A stretch of 32,267 nt of DNA from a virus: the IMG/VR virus record IMGVR_UViG_3300044858_002116, positions 1-32,267 of that record; one strand, written 5' to 3'. This document shows positions 11,788-20,300 of the stretch, piece by piece. The notes beneath the pieces were generated by a model, which saw only the letters and a list, made by a program, of their open reading frames with translations, did no database searches and was not told the origin of the DNA. A program made the translations under genes and the position numbers. The stretch's first letter is position 1. The number at the start of each line of letters is the position of its first letter.

Positions 11788-14210
11788 CGGCCCCTCTTGG
11801 TAGGGTTCATTGGGTTAAACTTTGGCAGCCCAGGATTGGCGTTAGCGTACGATGACGCCTTGTTAGCCAGGTAATTAAGGTGGTCTGCTGCGCCTCCCCT
11901 TCCTGGCTGTACGTTAGGCTTCTGCTCGGAGTCGACATACTGAACGTGGTAGAAGGCGCCTCCCCTTCCAGGCTGTATGTTGTACGGGTCGTTGAGGCCG
12001 CCAATATTCTGCGCCCCTCCTGGTCCATAGTAGCTTGTGCCAGGGACAAAGCCTGGTTTTTGTCCACCGCCACCGCCACCGCCACCGCCTCCACCGCCAC
12101 CTCCGCCGCCACCTCCACCGCCTGGCTGACCGCCCTTCTTCTTGGTGCTATCCTGAGGAACCCTCGTGTCTCTTCGCTCGGCGTACTTGGTCATAGGCAT
12201 GTCGAAGCTGATGCCAGGGCCCTTGAACTTGGAGGGCTTGACGAAGTCGAAAGAGGTTTCCTCGTGCCCATCCATGTGGGCAAGGTACTGCATCCCCCCG
12301 ATATTGTATGTCGTAGCTATAGAGTCGGCCCCATTAACGTCTACGTTCTTCCTGCGGACGATGAGTCTAACAGTCTCTCCAAGTCGTGGCCCTCCGGTTG
12401 CGCCGATGGGTGGAACAGTTCCGGAGCGCATCGTAACGGACAGTATCTTCGTATCCTCTACTGTCCCCCTGTCATTGAGTATCCCCTGTGCGTAGTTTGT
12501 TGCGGCCGCTGTGTTAATGAACCCAGGCTGAGCTTCGACATGGGGCAGAGCATAAGCCAATGTCCGGTCGCTCTTAACCACACCCTTTGTCCTGGCCCCA
12601 GACGGTGCGTCTGAGCTGGCACCCACAAGGAAGTCTGTGGTAGGGAGCACACGAACTGAGTTGGCTAGCACGCTGCGCTTGTTAATGAAGTTGTATGACT
12701 TGATCTGTCCCGGGTACACATAGGTGTGAGCGGGGCTGGCACTTACGTTGTGGTTGAATGTCAGCTGCCCCTCGGTACCTCCAGGAACACCGTAGTAGTT
12801 GAAGACAACCTTGTTTGGGTTGACACCGATTGTGCCACCCCTAGAGCTGGTTTCCAGGTCCGACACCTCACGGAAGAACTCAACAGGGTCCTGGCCAAAC
12901 GTGATGTAAGGGTGGAGGGTGGTGCTAGACCCTGAATCCACGTGGTTAACCGATGCCTGCCAAGCTATCAGAGCTTTTGGCAATGTGCCAACAGAGTCAG
13001 AGTAGTCTGCGGTCCGGTCGATTACCTTTGGGTAGATGTCAGCAACGATGTCATTGATGTTCTTGCGCTTGATCCCAGAGGTGGTCGCCGCAGTTGTGTA
13101 GTCTGACTTGTCACCCCACATACGAATCTGGAACACTCCTGGTGCAGTCTTAAGGATAGACGCCGGGGCGCCAGCTGCTGTTGCATTGCTCAGCAAGGCC
13201 CCTGTGGTCGCATCTACGTTGGTATAGTATGTGTTGTTGGTGTTGTCTGCATTCTCGTACCGGACAAAGTTAGCTACAACGAATGGATGCACGGCGAACT
13301 TATACGGAACCCCCTTGTAGATCACTGGTGAAGTTCTCCCAATTGCAGCTCCGCCAGGCGCTGTGCCGCTTGAGGTACCGTTCCCAACGTATGGCAGGTC
13401 TACCCGGAATGTGAGTACCACATCTCCAGCTGTCGGGGCTCCGCTTAGAAAGACCTCATTGTATGGTGCGGTATTTGGGAACGAACCTATCACGAGAGCA
13501 CATGCCCCACCAGGGTCTGAGTAAAGTATAAACCCGACAGCGGTTAGGGCCGGGGCACCGCCAACGATATGCCCAGCACCCTTGCTCAAAGTAACCTTGT
13601 TGGTGTTGGAGGTACGTCGAACGATGTAAAGGTTCCCCGCCACGCTGACGGTGCCAGTAGCATCGTCCTGTGTAACCGTGATCTGGTTCTTTGTACCCAC
13701 GGATGGGGCCCCTGCTGGGTTGCTGTAGGCGTTTATCTGCCCTGCTTCGGGGTCTCCTGCCCCTGCGGTTGGCACTAGGTCGGGCTCTTCCTTGTAGGTC
13801 TCGTCGTATTCCTGCGCTATCTGCACCACCGAGTCGGCCATGTCAATGGCCAGTGCCCCTGCGGGAGGGCCATCAAGGGGGGTGTAGTACCTAGATAGTA
13901 CGGTCATGTAGTCCACCCCGGAGATGACTACCTCCTGGTCGCTGGCATCGTAGTCGGATATGAACCCACCAGAGATGGTCTCGTACACGCCGGAATCATT
14001 CTGCCTTTGGATAGTGTACTGCTGTTCGAGCGGTACGATAAGCGGAAGGGCCGGGTGATCCACGGGCAGGGTGAAGAAAGCTGAGCCAGTATCGTTGGCG
14101 TACAGCTGGACACCGATATCCCTGGCGTCCTGTAGGACCGCAACAAGGTTTCCCTTTGCGAAGTCTACGCCAGTGGAGTCGTGGATTAGTACCTGGAACT
14201 TACGGCTCAA
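11784..14210 (-). CDS. Tail-tip (Tal-like) hub protein with poly-glycine C-terminus
   Basis: The 808-residue protein has a hub-like start (about 1-120: LIHDSTGV...QDARDIGVQLYANDTGSAFFTLP), a long beta-rich middle with adhesin-like stretches, and a later segment near GQDPVEFFREVSDLE. This overall layout matches tail-hub proteins of the Tal / ReqiPepy6 Gp37-like group. The C-terminus has 20 glycines in a row (12063-12122) and two QPGRGGA repeats. The start is TTG 14210, with GAGG upstream, overlapping the Dit stop as TTGA; the first ATG is about 120 codons later, so TTG is needed. It should bind the host at the virion tip. Confidence 0.75.
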   Translation of the reverse strand: MSRKFQVLIHDSTGVDFAKGNLVAVLQDARDIGVQLYANDTGSAFFTLPVDHPALPLIVPLEQQYTIQRQNDSGVYETISGGFISDYDASDQEVVISGVDYMTVLSRYYTPLDGPPAGALAIDMADSVVQIAQEYDETYKEEPDLVPTAGAGDPEAGQINAYSNPAGAPSVGTKNQITVTQDDATGTVSVAGNLYIVRRTSNTNKVTLSKGAGHIVGGAPALTAVGFILYSDPGGACALVIGSFPNTAPYNEVFLSGAPTAGDVVLTFRVDLPYVGNGTSSGTAPGGAAIGRTSPVIYKGVPYKFAVHPFVVANFVRYENADNTNNTYYTNVDATTGALLSNATAAGAPASILKTAPGVFQIRMWGDKSDYTTAATTSGIKRKNINDIVADIYPKVIDRTADYSDSVGTLPKALIAWQASVNHVDSGSSTTLHPYITFGQDPVEFFREVSDLETSSRGGTIGVNPNKVVFNYYGVPGGTEGQLTFNHNVSASPAHTYVYPGQIKSYNFINKRSVLANSVRVLPTTDFLVGASSDAPSGARTKGVVKSDRTLAYALPHVEAQPGFINTAAATNYAQGILNDRGTVEDTKILSVTMRSGTVPPIGATGGPRLGETVRLIVRRKNVDVNGADSIATTYNIGGMQYLAHMDGHEETSFDFVKPSKFKGPGISFDMPMTKYAERRDTRVPQDSTKKKGGQPGGGGGGGGGGGGGGGGGGGGQKPGFVPGTSYYGPGGAQNIGGLNDPYNIQPGRGGAFYHVQYVDSEQKPNVQPGRGGAADHLNYLANKASSYANANPGLPKFNPMNPTKRGR
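11891..11981. repeat. Imperfect 25-bp direct repeat in the hub gene
   Basis: Two 25-base segments, 11891-11915 and 11957-11981, differ at two positions and lie 66 bases apart. They encode the QPGRGGA repeat near the hub protein C-terminus. Such repeats could let the tip vary by slippage or recombination. Confidence 0.75.
12063..12122 (-). repeat. Twenty-codon poly-glycine tract in the tail hub
   Basis: Twenty consecutive glycine codons (GGC, GGT and GGA mixed) lie between a Lys-rich linker and a GTSYYGPGG-type tail segment. The synonymous codon mixture argues against simple triplet slippage and for selection on the protein. It probably forms a flexible spacer in the tail-tip protein. Confidence 0.9.
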
Positions 14211-15061
14211 AGTATAGCCTCGTTAATTGTGACGGTGCACACTACTCCAGCCCCACTCGTAACCGTAACTGTTGAAGTTCCTGGTGGAACGGCAAAGAAC
14301 TCGTACTCTGTTAGGTAGTTGGTTTGCGTCGACACGCAAGTCTTGAAGTCAACAGAGAAGTTAGACCCAAACCCTCCAGCCTTGGTGAATGCAACGCTGT
14401 CTGTGCCGAGCTCTACTCGGAGTGGGCTCACGGTAGAGGTGCTGCTCCACGCGACAGTAGGCCAGGCAATAGTCTTCCCGTCGTTGACGACTGAGATGGT
14501 TCCGGACCCAGTGCGGGTGAACACCCTTGAGGTTTCGAAGTACTTGTATGGGTCCTCTGCCATGAGAACGACCCGTACCCGCACGGCGTATCCACGGTCA
14601 GCGTCCCCTGCGGAAGCTCCTGCCTCGGTCACGAACCTAGGTAGGGACATTGGTCGAACCTTCATGTACAAGCTGTAAGATCCAGAGGTCTTAGGCTGGC
14701 TGAAAGACAGCTTCCTAAACCCATCCTCAGCGAAAGCCTGGCCGGTTGCAAAGGACGGCCGTGGCTGTAGTGCGTAGTTCAGCTCCGTGATCTTGTCCCA
14801 GAAGTCCCCGTAGGTACTGCCATACACGCCCACTATCATAGAGATCTGTCGTGCCCCAAGGTATGCGTCGTAGCTGTCGATGCCGTCCACCTGTGGAGTA
14901 TCCTCAGAGAAAGCAGTTACGTTAACATCGGAGAAGTCTACGCTTTCAATGTTGTACCCTGAAACAGGTGAAGACCCAACCGCGTTGGGGTCTCGTACTC
15001 CGTTTAGGTCCAAGGCGGACTGCCCTGGACGCTCGATTGTTACTGCCTGTGATAGATCCAT
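14207..15061 (-). CDS. Dit-like distal tail protein
   Basis: The 284-residue protein has an N-terminal region (about 1-110) with a GARQISMIVGVYGSTYGDFWDKI-type stretch and a later AEDPYKYFE (about 170-178), typical of siphovirus distal tail (Dit) proteins, followed by an immunoglobulin-like beta-rich C-terminus. Dit links the tail or head to the host-recognition hub. The ATG at 15061 sits directly after the connector stop. The gene order connector, Dit, Tal with no tube gene is unusual. Confidence 0.75.
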   Translation of the reverse strand: MDLSQAVTIERPGQSALDLNGVRDPNAVGSSPVSGYNIESVDFSDVNVTAFSEDTPQVDGIDSYDAYLGARQISMIVGVYGSTYGDFWDKITELNYALQPRPSFATGQAFAEDGFRKLSFSQPKTSGSYSLYMKVRPMSLPRFVTEAGASAGDADRGYAVRVRVVLMAEDPYKYFETSRVFTRTGSGTISVVNDGKTIAWPTVAWSSTSTVSPLRVELGTDSVAFTKAGGFGSNFSVDFKTCVSTQTNYLTEYEFFAVPPGTSTVTVTSGAGVVCTVTINEAIL

Positions 15062-15706
15062 TTAGGCCCCCGGTGTCTTGCGAACTCGGCGTACCGCTCG
15101 AGAGATCCTCTCCCATCGTCGATCTGCCGCGCTGTATAGCTGGGCAAGCTGGATGCTGTTTGTGTCTGATGCCCCAGACGCTACGGCCCACTGCTGGTAT
15201 CGTACGCGGTCAGATATCAGCATGAACATTGCTTCCTTCTGGACCCAGGCACGCACGGCGTTAATAGCATCGTCGTCGAGCTCGATAGAGGACGAGTCAT
15301 TCGCGGGCTGGGTATAGTGCTTGTATCCAAACACCCGCAGTGTACAGTTGTTAGGCAGGACGAAATACTGTGGCATGTGCAGCTTTCCATCAATGAAGTC
15401 CCATCCACCATTAGCTTCGGTAGTAATCGAGTAAGGGACCGTGAGGAGTAGCTTGCCGCCAGAATTATAAGCGTCCACGCGGTAAACGCTGTCCAGCGTG
15501 AGTGTGTCAATAGTAAAGAAAGCTCCGACAACCGGAGCAGAATAGGATGCGGTTTCATAAATCTCCTGCGGCCGGATCCTGGATAGTTCTTGCGTACCCC
15601 ATTTGATCATGTCGCTGAGCTCGTCATTAGACCACGTGGGGGTAGCGCCAGAATCCCTGAGATCCCGACGTACAATTGTTCTTAGTGCACTTAGTGTAAT
15701 TGCCAT
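15062..15706 (-). CDS. Head-tail connector / adaptor protein
   Basis: The 214-residue protein starts with a helical MAITLSALRTIVRRDLRDSG and TWSNDELSDMIKWGTQELSR, a pattern typical of phage head-tail connector (gp6-like, adaptor) proteins, has a central beta region and ends in a long basic helix (RRWERISRAVRRVRKT). These proteins form a ring under the portal. ATG 15706 has GGAGG at good spacing. Its position between the capsid gene and the Dit-like gene supports the call. Confidence 0.7.
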   Translation of the reverse strand: MAITLSALRTIVRRDLRDSGATPTWSNDELSDMIKWGTQELSRIRPQEIYETASYSAPVVGAFFTIDTLTLDSVYRVDAYNSGGKLLLTVPYSITTEANGGWDFIDGKLHMPQYFVLPNNCTLRVFGYKHYTQPANDSSSIELDDDAINAVRAWVQKEAMFMLISDRVRYQQWAVASGASDTNSIQLAQLYSAADRRWERISRAVRRVRKTPGA

Positions 15707-15724
15707 GTGGCCTCCTGTTGCTTT

Positions 15725-15750
15725 GGGGGAGAGGCCGAAGCCCCTCCCCC
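15725..15750 (-). terminator. UUCG-capped hairpin after the capsid gene
   Basis: On the minus strand, 11 pairs (one wobble) close a UUCG tetraloop with a C-G closing pair, an extra-stable RNA hairpin. It lies between the capsid and connector genes. No U-tract follows (AAAGCAACAGG), so it is probably an mRNA-stability or attenuation element rather than a full terminator. That would fit the need for much capsid protein and less connector. Confidence 0.75.
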
Positions 15751-15765
15751 GCAGCTAGCTAACTC

Positions 15766-16779
15766 TTAGAGCGTCGTTGCGGTCGACTCAATGCGGAGGT
15801 AGCGTGGCTGGCCAGTCGAGGTGTTTGAACCATCGAACTCTCCAGTCGTTCCCTCACCACGGAGGATCGCGCCGAAGCGCATCTTGAAGCCAAGCGTTGC
15901 AACCTGGGCGATTGGATCGCTGTGGTCGCCGCCCGGAGCCACGAAGTAGCTCTGAAGCGTCTGGCTGTCGCCAACGATGTAGGCATCTGGCCCGAAGAGG
16001 AACGTCGAGTAGACGTCCGTCGAGCTTGCGCCTGCGCCGGTGAAGACCTTTGCGTTCGGTGAAACCATGAAGCGGACACCAGCGTACGCGCCGATCTCTC
16101 CGTTGAGGAGGTCGAGCGACTTGGTGTACTTCGTGGCCTCAAGGAAGCCGTTCGCGCTGGTATCCGTCAAGAGGTCGAACTCGACCGCAGGATGGATGAT
16201 TGCGCGATAGAATCCGTCAGCGAACGTTGGAACGTTTGCTGCCTTGAGCTTTGCAACAGCCTTCTTGATCGATAGACCAGTAAGTACGTCGCTGTTGGCG
16301 TTGCCGCCGAGTGTAAGTCGGGTAGTAGCGTCACCACCATACATAACGTTGGTGCCTTGTGCTACTACGTCACGGATGATGGTGTCCATCGACTCGGTTG
16401 CCGCTCGAGCAAGTCGCTCGGAAGCAATCGAGATCAGATCGTGCGGGCTGTCGAGCTGCGCAAGGTCTGAAATCTTGAGAACCTTACCGTACTGCTTAGG
16501 AATGAACGACTCGGTCGTAACCGTGAGGTCATACTCAGCAGGGGCGCCTGCCTCGGTAAGGGTGTCCGCCACGCCAAGCGGCGTGAGGTCTGGGTAGCGC
16601 GCATAGCGAATCTCGTTGCTGCCCTTCTGGAAGCGACCCGAGGTATAGTTCCCCGGCATTGCATGCACCAGTCGGTTGCGCAGGTTCTCCTGAGCCTGCG
16701 AAGCTACGAGCTCCGTGATGAGCGCAGAATAAGCGTTAGAGCTGTTCGTGTCGAGCAGCGCACGCGTCTGCGTAGCCAT
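15766..16779 (-). CDS. Major capsid protein, N4-gp56 family
   Basis: The 337-residue protein matches the N4-gp56 major capsid family in its sequence landmarks: NEIRYARYPDLTPLG near 55-70, the ISDLAQLDSPHDLI stretch, an ATESMDTIIRD helix and the conserved end segment with GDSQTLQSYF and GGDHSDPIAQVATLGFKM (about 270-300). It forms the icosahedral head shell with HK97 fold. ATG 16779 has AAGGAG at seven-base spacing. It follows the scaffold-like gene. The length is normal for the family. Confidence 0.92.
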   Translation of the reverse strand: MATQTRALLDTNSSNAYSALITELVASQAQENLRNRLVHAMPGNYTSGRFQKGSNEIRYARYPDLTPLGVADTLTEAGAPAEYDLTVTTESFIPKQYGKVLKISDLAQLDSPHDLISIASERLARAATESMDTIIRDVVAQGTNVMYGGDATTRLTLGGNANSDVLTGLSIKKAVAKLKAANVPTFADGFYRAIIHPAVEFDLLTDTSANGFLEATKYTKSLDLLNGEIGAYAGVRFMVSPNAKVFTGAGASSTDVYSTFLFGPDAYIVGDSQTLQSYFVAPGGDHSDPIAQVATLGFKMRFGAILRGEGTTGEFDGSNTSTGQPRYLRIESTATTL

Positions 16780-16794
16780 TTATTGACTCCTTTT

Positions 16795-17319
16795 TTACTC
16801 GCTCCAAGGATTGCCGAGGGACGCTATGTCCCTAACAATCTCATCGGAGCTTCTCTTTCCTGCCTTAGCCGTAGTGGCCTTGGCAGGCTTGTTGGGATCC
16901 ACGAACGTTTCCTCAGACTTCCCCACACCCTTGCGAACCATATCCTCAAAGGCCCGTGCCCGATCTTCATCTGTAAGATCTTTGCTTGATTCGGCCCAGG
17001 TTGTGTAGTTTGGGAACTCCTTAGACAAACGCTCACGCTTCTCGGAAGCCCGAGTAGCGTTAAGTTCTTGCTCCAGTGCGGCGATTTTCCGCTGAGCTTT
17101 TTCAAACTCAGAAAGGCTGGCCTCCTCCATCTGAAGCTTCCACTGCACGACCTTGTCGTGCTCTGCCTTAATCTCATCCAACTGCTTTTTAACAGTCGTC
17201 AGAGCTTGGTCCTTGCCAGCAAGGCGCTTCTTCCAAGTGGTGATGTCGTTCTCATCCTGAGTGGCAGCCACCTCCTGCGACTCGGTCTGTTCGTTCAACA
17301 CGACTTCTCCGTCAGTCAC
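16795..17319 (-). CDS. Scaffold-like capsid assembly protein
   Basis: The 174-residue protein is acidic at the N-terminus (about 1-28), then has a long charged coiled-coil region (about 29-100) and a polar, lysine-containing C-terminus. Such acidic-to-coiled proteins directly upstream of the capsid gene are typical phage scaffolds. GTG 17319 has GGAGG six bases upstream and overlaps the giant gene's stop (GTGA). No protease motif is visible. Confidence 0.8.
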   Translation of the reverse strand: MTDGEVVLNEQTESQEVAATQDENDITTWKKRLAGKDQALTTVKKQLDEIKAEHDKVVQWKLQMEEASLSEFEKAQRKIAALEQELNATRASEKRERLSKEFPNYTTWAESSKDLTDEDRARAFEDMVRKGVGKSEETFVDPNKPAKATTAKAGKRSSDEIVRDIASLGNPWSE

Positions 17320-20300
17320 CTGTTACCTCCATATTTTTCGAAGTCAATCTCTCCCGTTGCACGCTGGGAGATTGGCTCCGGATTGTTTCCACCCGAAATC
17401 TGGGTGACGATCTGGTCCGCAGCGCCAGCAAGGTTTTCACCTGTGGCGAGAGGACCGAACCTAACAAGCGATCCAAGGATGTCTCGACCGACGAAATCGC
17501 CGATCCCATAATCCTTGTCTGCGCCCGCCAGGCTTCTGGCAACGTTTCTCAGGTATGCCGGAGGGACAGCTGTGATGTCCCACGGTACGCCCGGGAATAG
17601 CTGAGTGACCATGAAGGCCACCTCATCCATATTTTCCAGATTGTTCCTGAGCGTATAGTCAGTCTCAATCTGATGCTCTACGTAATCTCGTACGTGTATG
17701 TACGACTGGTACCCTGCTCCAGGTGCGTACGTTCCGAACGGCTTCTTAAATAGGAACTCAATCATTTCTGGTAGGATCTTCTTAAACATGTAGCTGTATG
17801 GGTAGAACCCTAGGAATGGATGGTTGATGCTCCTCTCGAACAAGCTTCGCTCCGGGTTGAAGTATGTAGTCCTGTTCGCCTGCTTGAGTGCCTTCTCGTA
17901 TACGTATCGGTATGCCTTGAAAAGCTCCTCCTCCACTCCATGCTTTGTCATGAGCGTGTAGTTGGCTGAGTCTAGTGCTTCAAGAAGCTTGACGTCATCT
18001 GATATTGCCTGTCGGGATAGTCGTCGGATTTCTGCAGTAAGATCCTGCGCATTACCGCTCCCGACTGCGGCCTTGGCGTCTCTTACTATGCGCTGAAGGG
18101 TAGACGACACGGTAGCTATGTCGCCTCCGTATCCTCCTCCGAGGGCAAGTGCCTCTGCGATTCTAGACCCTTCGTACGTGATCTCACCGCCAACAGCGAA
18201 TGCTGTGTCTTGGATCATGATCTCGGCGGAAAGGCGCCTGAGGTCTGCATCGTTCCTAATCTCTTGAACCTTCCTTAAGGACTGGTCCAGCTTGTCGTAT
18301 GCCTCGTTGAACTTAGTTGTCCTAAGTGCAGACACTGTTCCGGAACGTCGGATCTCGTCATCTGCAAGCCCAAGCTGTGCCTTGAGCTGCGCGAACTCCT
18401 CGTCTACCATCGACATGTCGTAGTTGGAATCGCTCATTCTCTGGTATGCAACGTCTAGGTTATCTCCAGCCTGCTTAGGCCTGGTTAGGTACTCACGTCG
18501 AACAAGGCTTGGCGCAACCTCATCTCCAGCTGAACTCTTACCCCCGAAGATAGAGTACCTAACATCAGCGTACACCTGGCCGGTACGATCTGGAATAGCA
18601 TTGAACCCGATACCAGCAGGGCGTGCGGCGTCGATGTCAGACAGAACTCTTTCTTGGTTGAATAGTCGTCGTCGGTAGTCTGCGTAGCGAACAAATAGTG
18701 TCCGTGAGTCAGATGTACCGTATAGGGAAACTAGTGAGTTGTACAGAGACGGGTCGTTTTTCTGAAGCTCCTGCGCAAACTGCTTGGAGGCAATGTCCAT
18801 TGCAAGTGCGTCCTTAGCAGCATCTTTCCTTTCGACAAGAACGTCTCCTGCTTCTGCCTTGAACACTCTTCCGGCACCAGCTTTGGCAGAAGATAGTTTC
18901 CTCTTTACAGCATCGATGATCCCGGTCGCCTCTCCCACCTGCCAGTTCCCAGTTAGGGCACGCTCGAGGGCCCTTTCACGGAAGACAGTCAGGAAGTTAA
19001 CGTTGTCTATTAAAGCATGTGTTTGAGGGGCAACGTTGGCTAGGTCTCGGATCTCTCCAGCCGTAGCTCGCAATACCTGGCCGTCCTTGGTAATTGCTGA
19101 TATTACTTCTCGGTCAACACCTCGTGCCTGGTTAAGAGTAGACGACTCAAAGAACTCTTGTACCCAGTACAGGGGGTTGTTCTTGAATCGGAATTGAGGA
19201 TACATTCTGTCGGTTATATTTGCGATAGATGGAAGCCACCTCTTCGCAGCTCCGCTTGCGTACTGGCTGTATCCTACAACTCTAGAGTCACCCTGGAATG
19301 AGTACATCATTGCGTCAACTGCCTTGAACTCTCCGCCACCGGACGCTGTAGATGCCTTCCACGAATCTTTAAATCGGTCGTACCCGCCGAATCCTTCTTG
19401 TAGGTTGAAGGCTTTTTCGAAAAGCAAGTCCATTGTTTCCCTGTTGAGACCTCGTGCGCTTACTCCCTGGGCTATGGCTTCCTTGACAATCTCGTCCATT
19501 ACCCTATCTACATGAGCTGAGCTCACCCCGCCTCGAGCAAGATAGCTCGCCATTCGGTTTTTGATATTGCTAGTAACGGCAGAGTTCCCTATTGGTGAGA
19601 AGACGCTGCCGATGATGTGCTGAAGCCTACTTGCAGTGTATCTAGTGCTGTACTGAACGTCCTTCAAGTAAGGGCTGGTCATATCAATAAACGGTCGAAC
19701 CTGGCTTTGCATAATAAGCGCCTTGGTTTGGCCGTCAATGTTAGGGTTCTCAATAATCTTCAAGACCCTGTGATAGTTTTGCTTTGGAGCACGAGCAATT
19801 GTGTAGCGCGTATCGTTCATTACGCTGAGTATGGATGGGTCCATGCCCTGAGAAGCTACGATCCTAGCTAGGTCTTGCATGTCCTCTGGCCCTAGTGGGT
19901 TGATGGCAAATCCATTTTCTATAGCATCGTTCACAAACCTAAAGATTCTCTCAGGGTTTTCAGCGTACGAGAACGTAGAGCCTAGCTCTTCGGACATGTC
20001 AAGCGTTGCCCTTGACCACGCCTTCTTAACGTCAAGTAGGTTCTCTGCCTTCTTCATCTCTTCTAGGACGTCGTTAAGGGCGTCTACCGAGTAGCTGTCT
20101 CCCCTGGCCTTCGCGTCTGGCATCAGCTCATTCTTGATCTTCGAGCGGATTGCGGCAACGTCAGAAGCACTACCGATGTACTCTTTAACCAGAGGCTGAC
20201 CAGCTGCGTACCTGGCTTCTGCTGTCGGAAGGAATGAGTCCCGACCGCCACCTTCTATCTTCTGTATTGCCTCGTACAGGCTCTTCATTGTCCTGGCAGA

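Noticed and set aside
11880-12614. Plus-strand open frame of 244 codons
   Set aside because: It is antisense to the tail hub gene and shows no Shine-Dalgarno or recognisable domain; the minus-strand gene explains the sequence.
11784-16779. Programmed frameshift of a tail assembly chaperone
   Set aside because: I looked for a pair of overlapping tail genes with a slippery sequence between capsid and hub and saw none; the genes present are connector, Dit and Tal.
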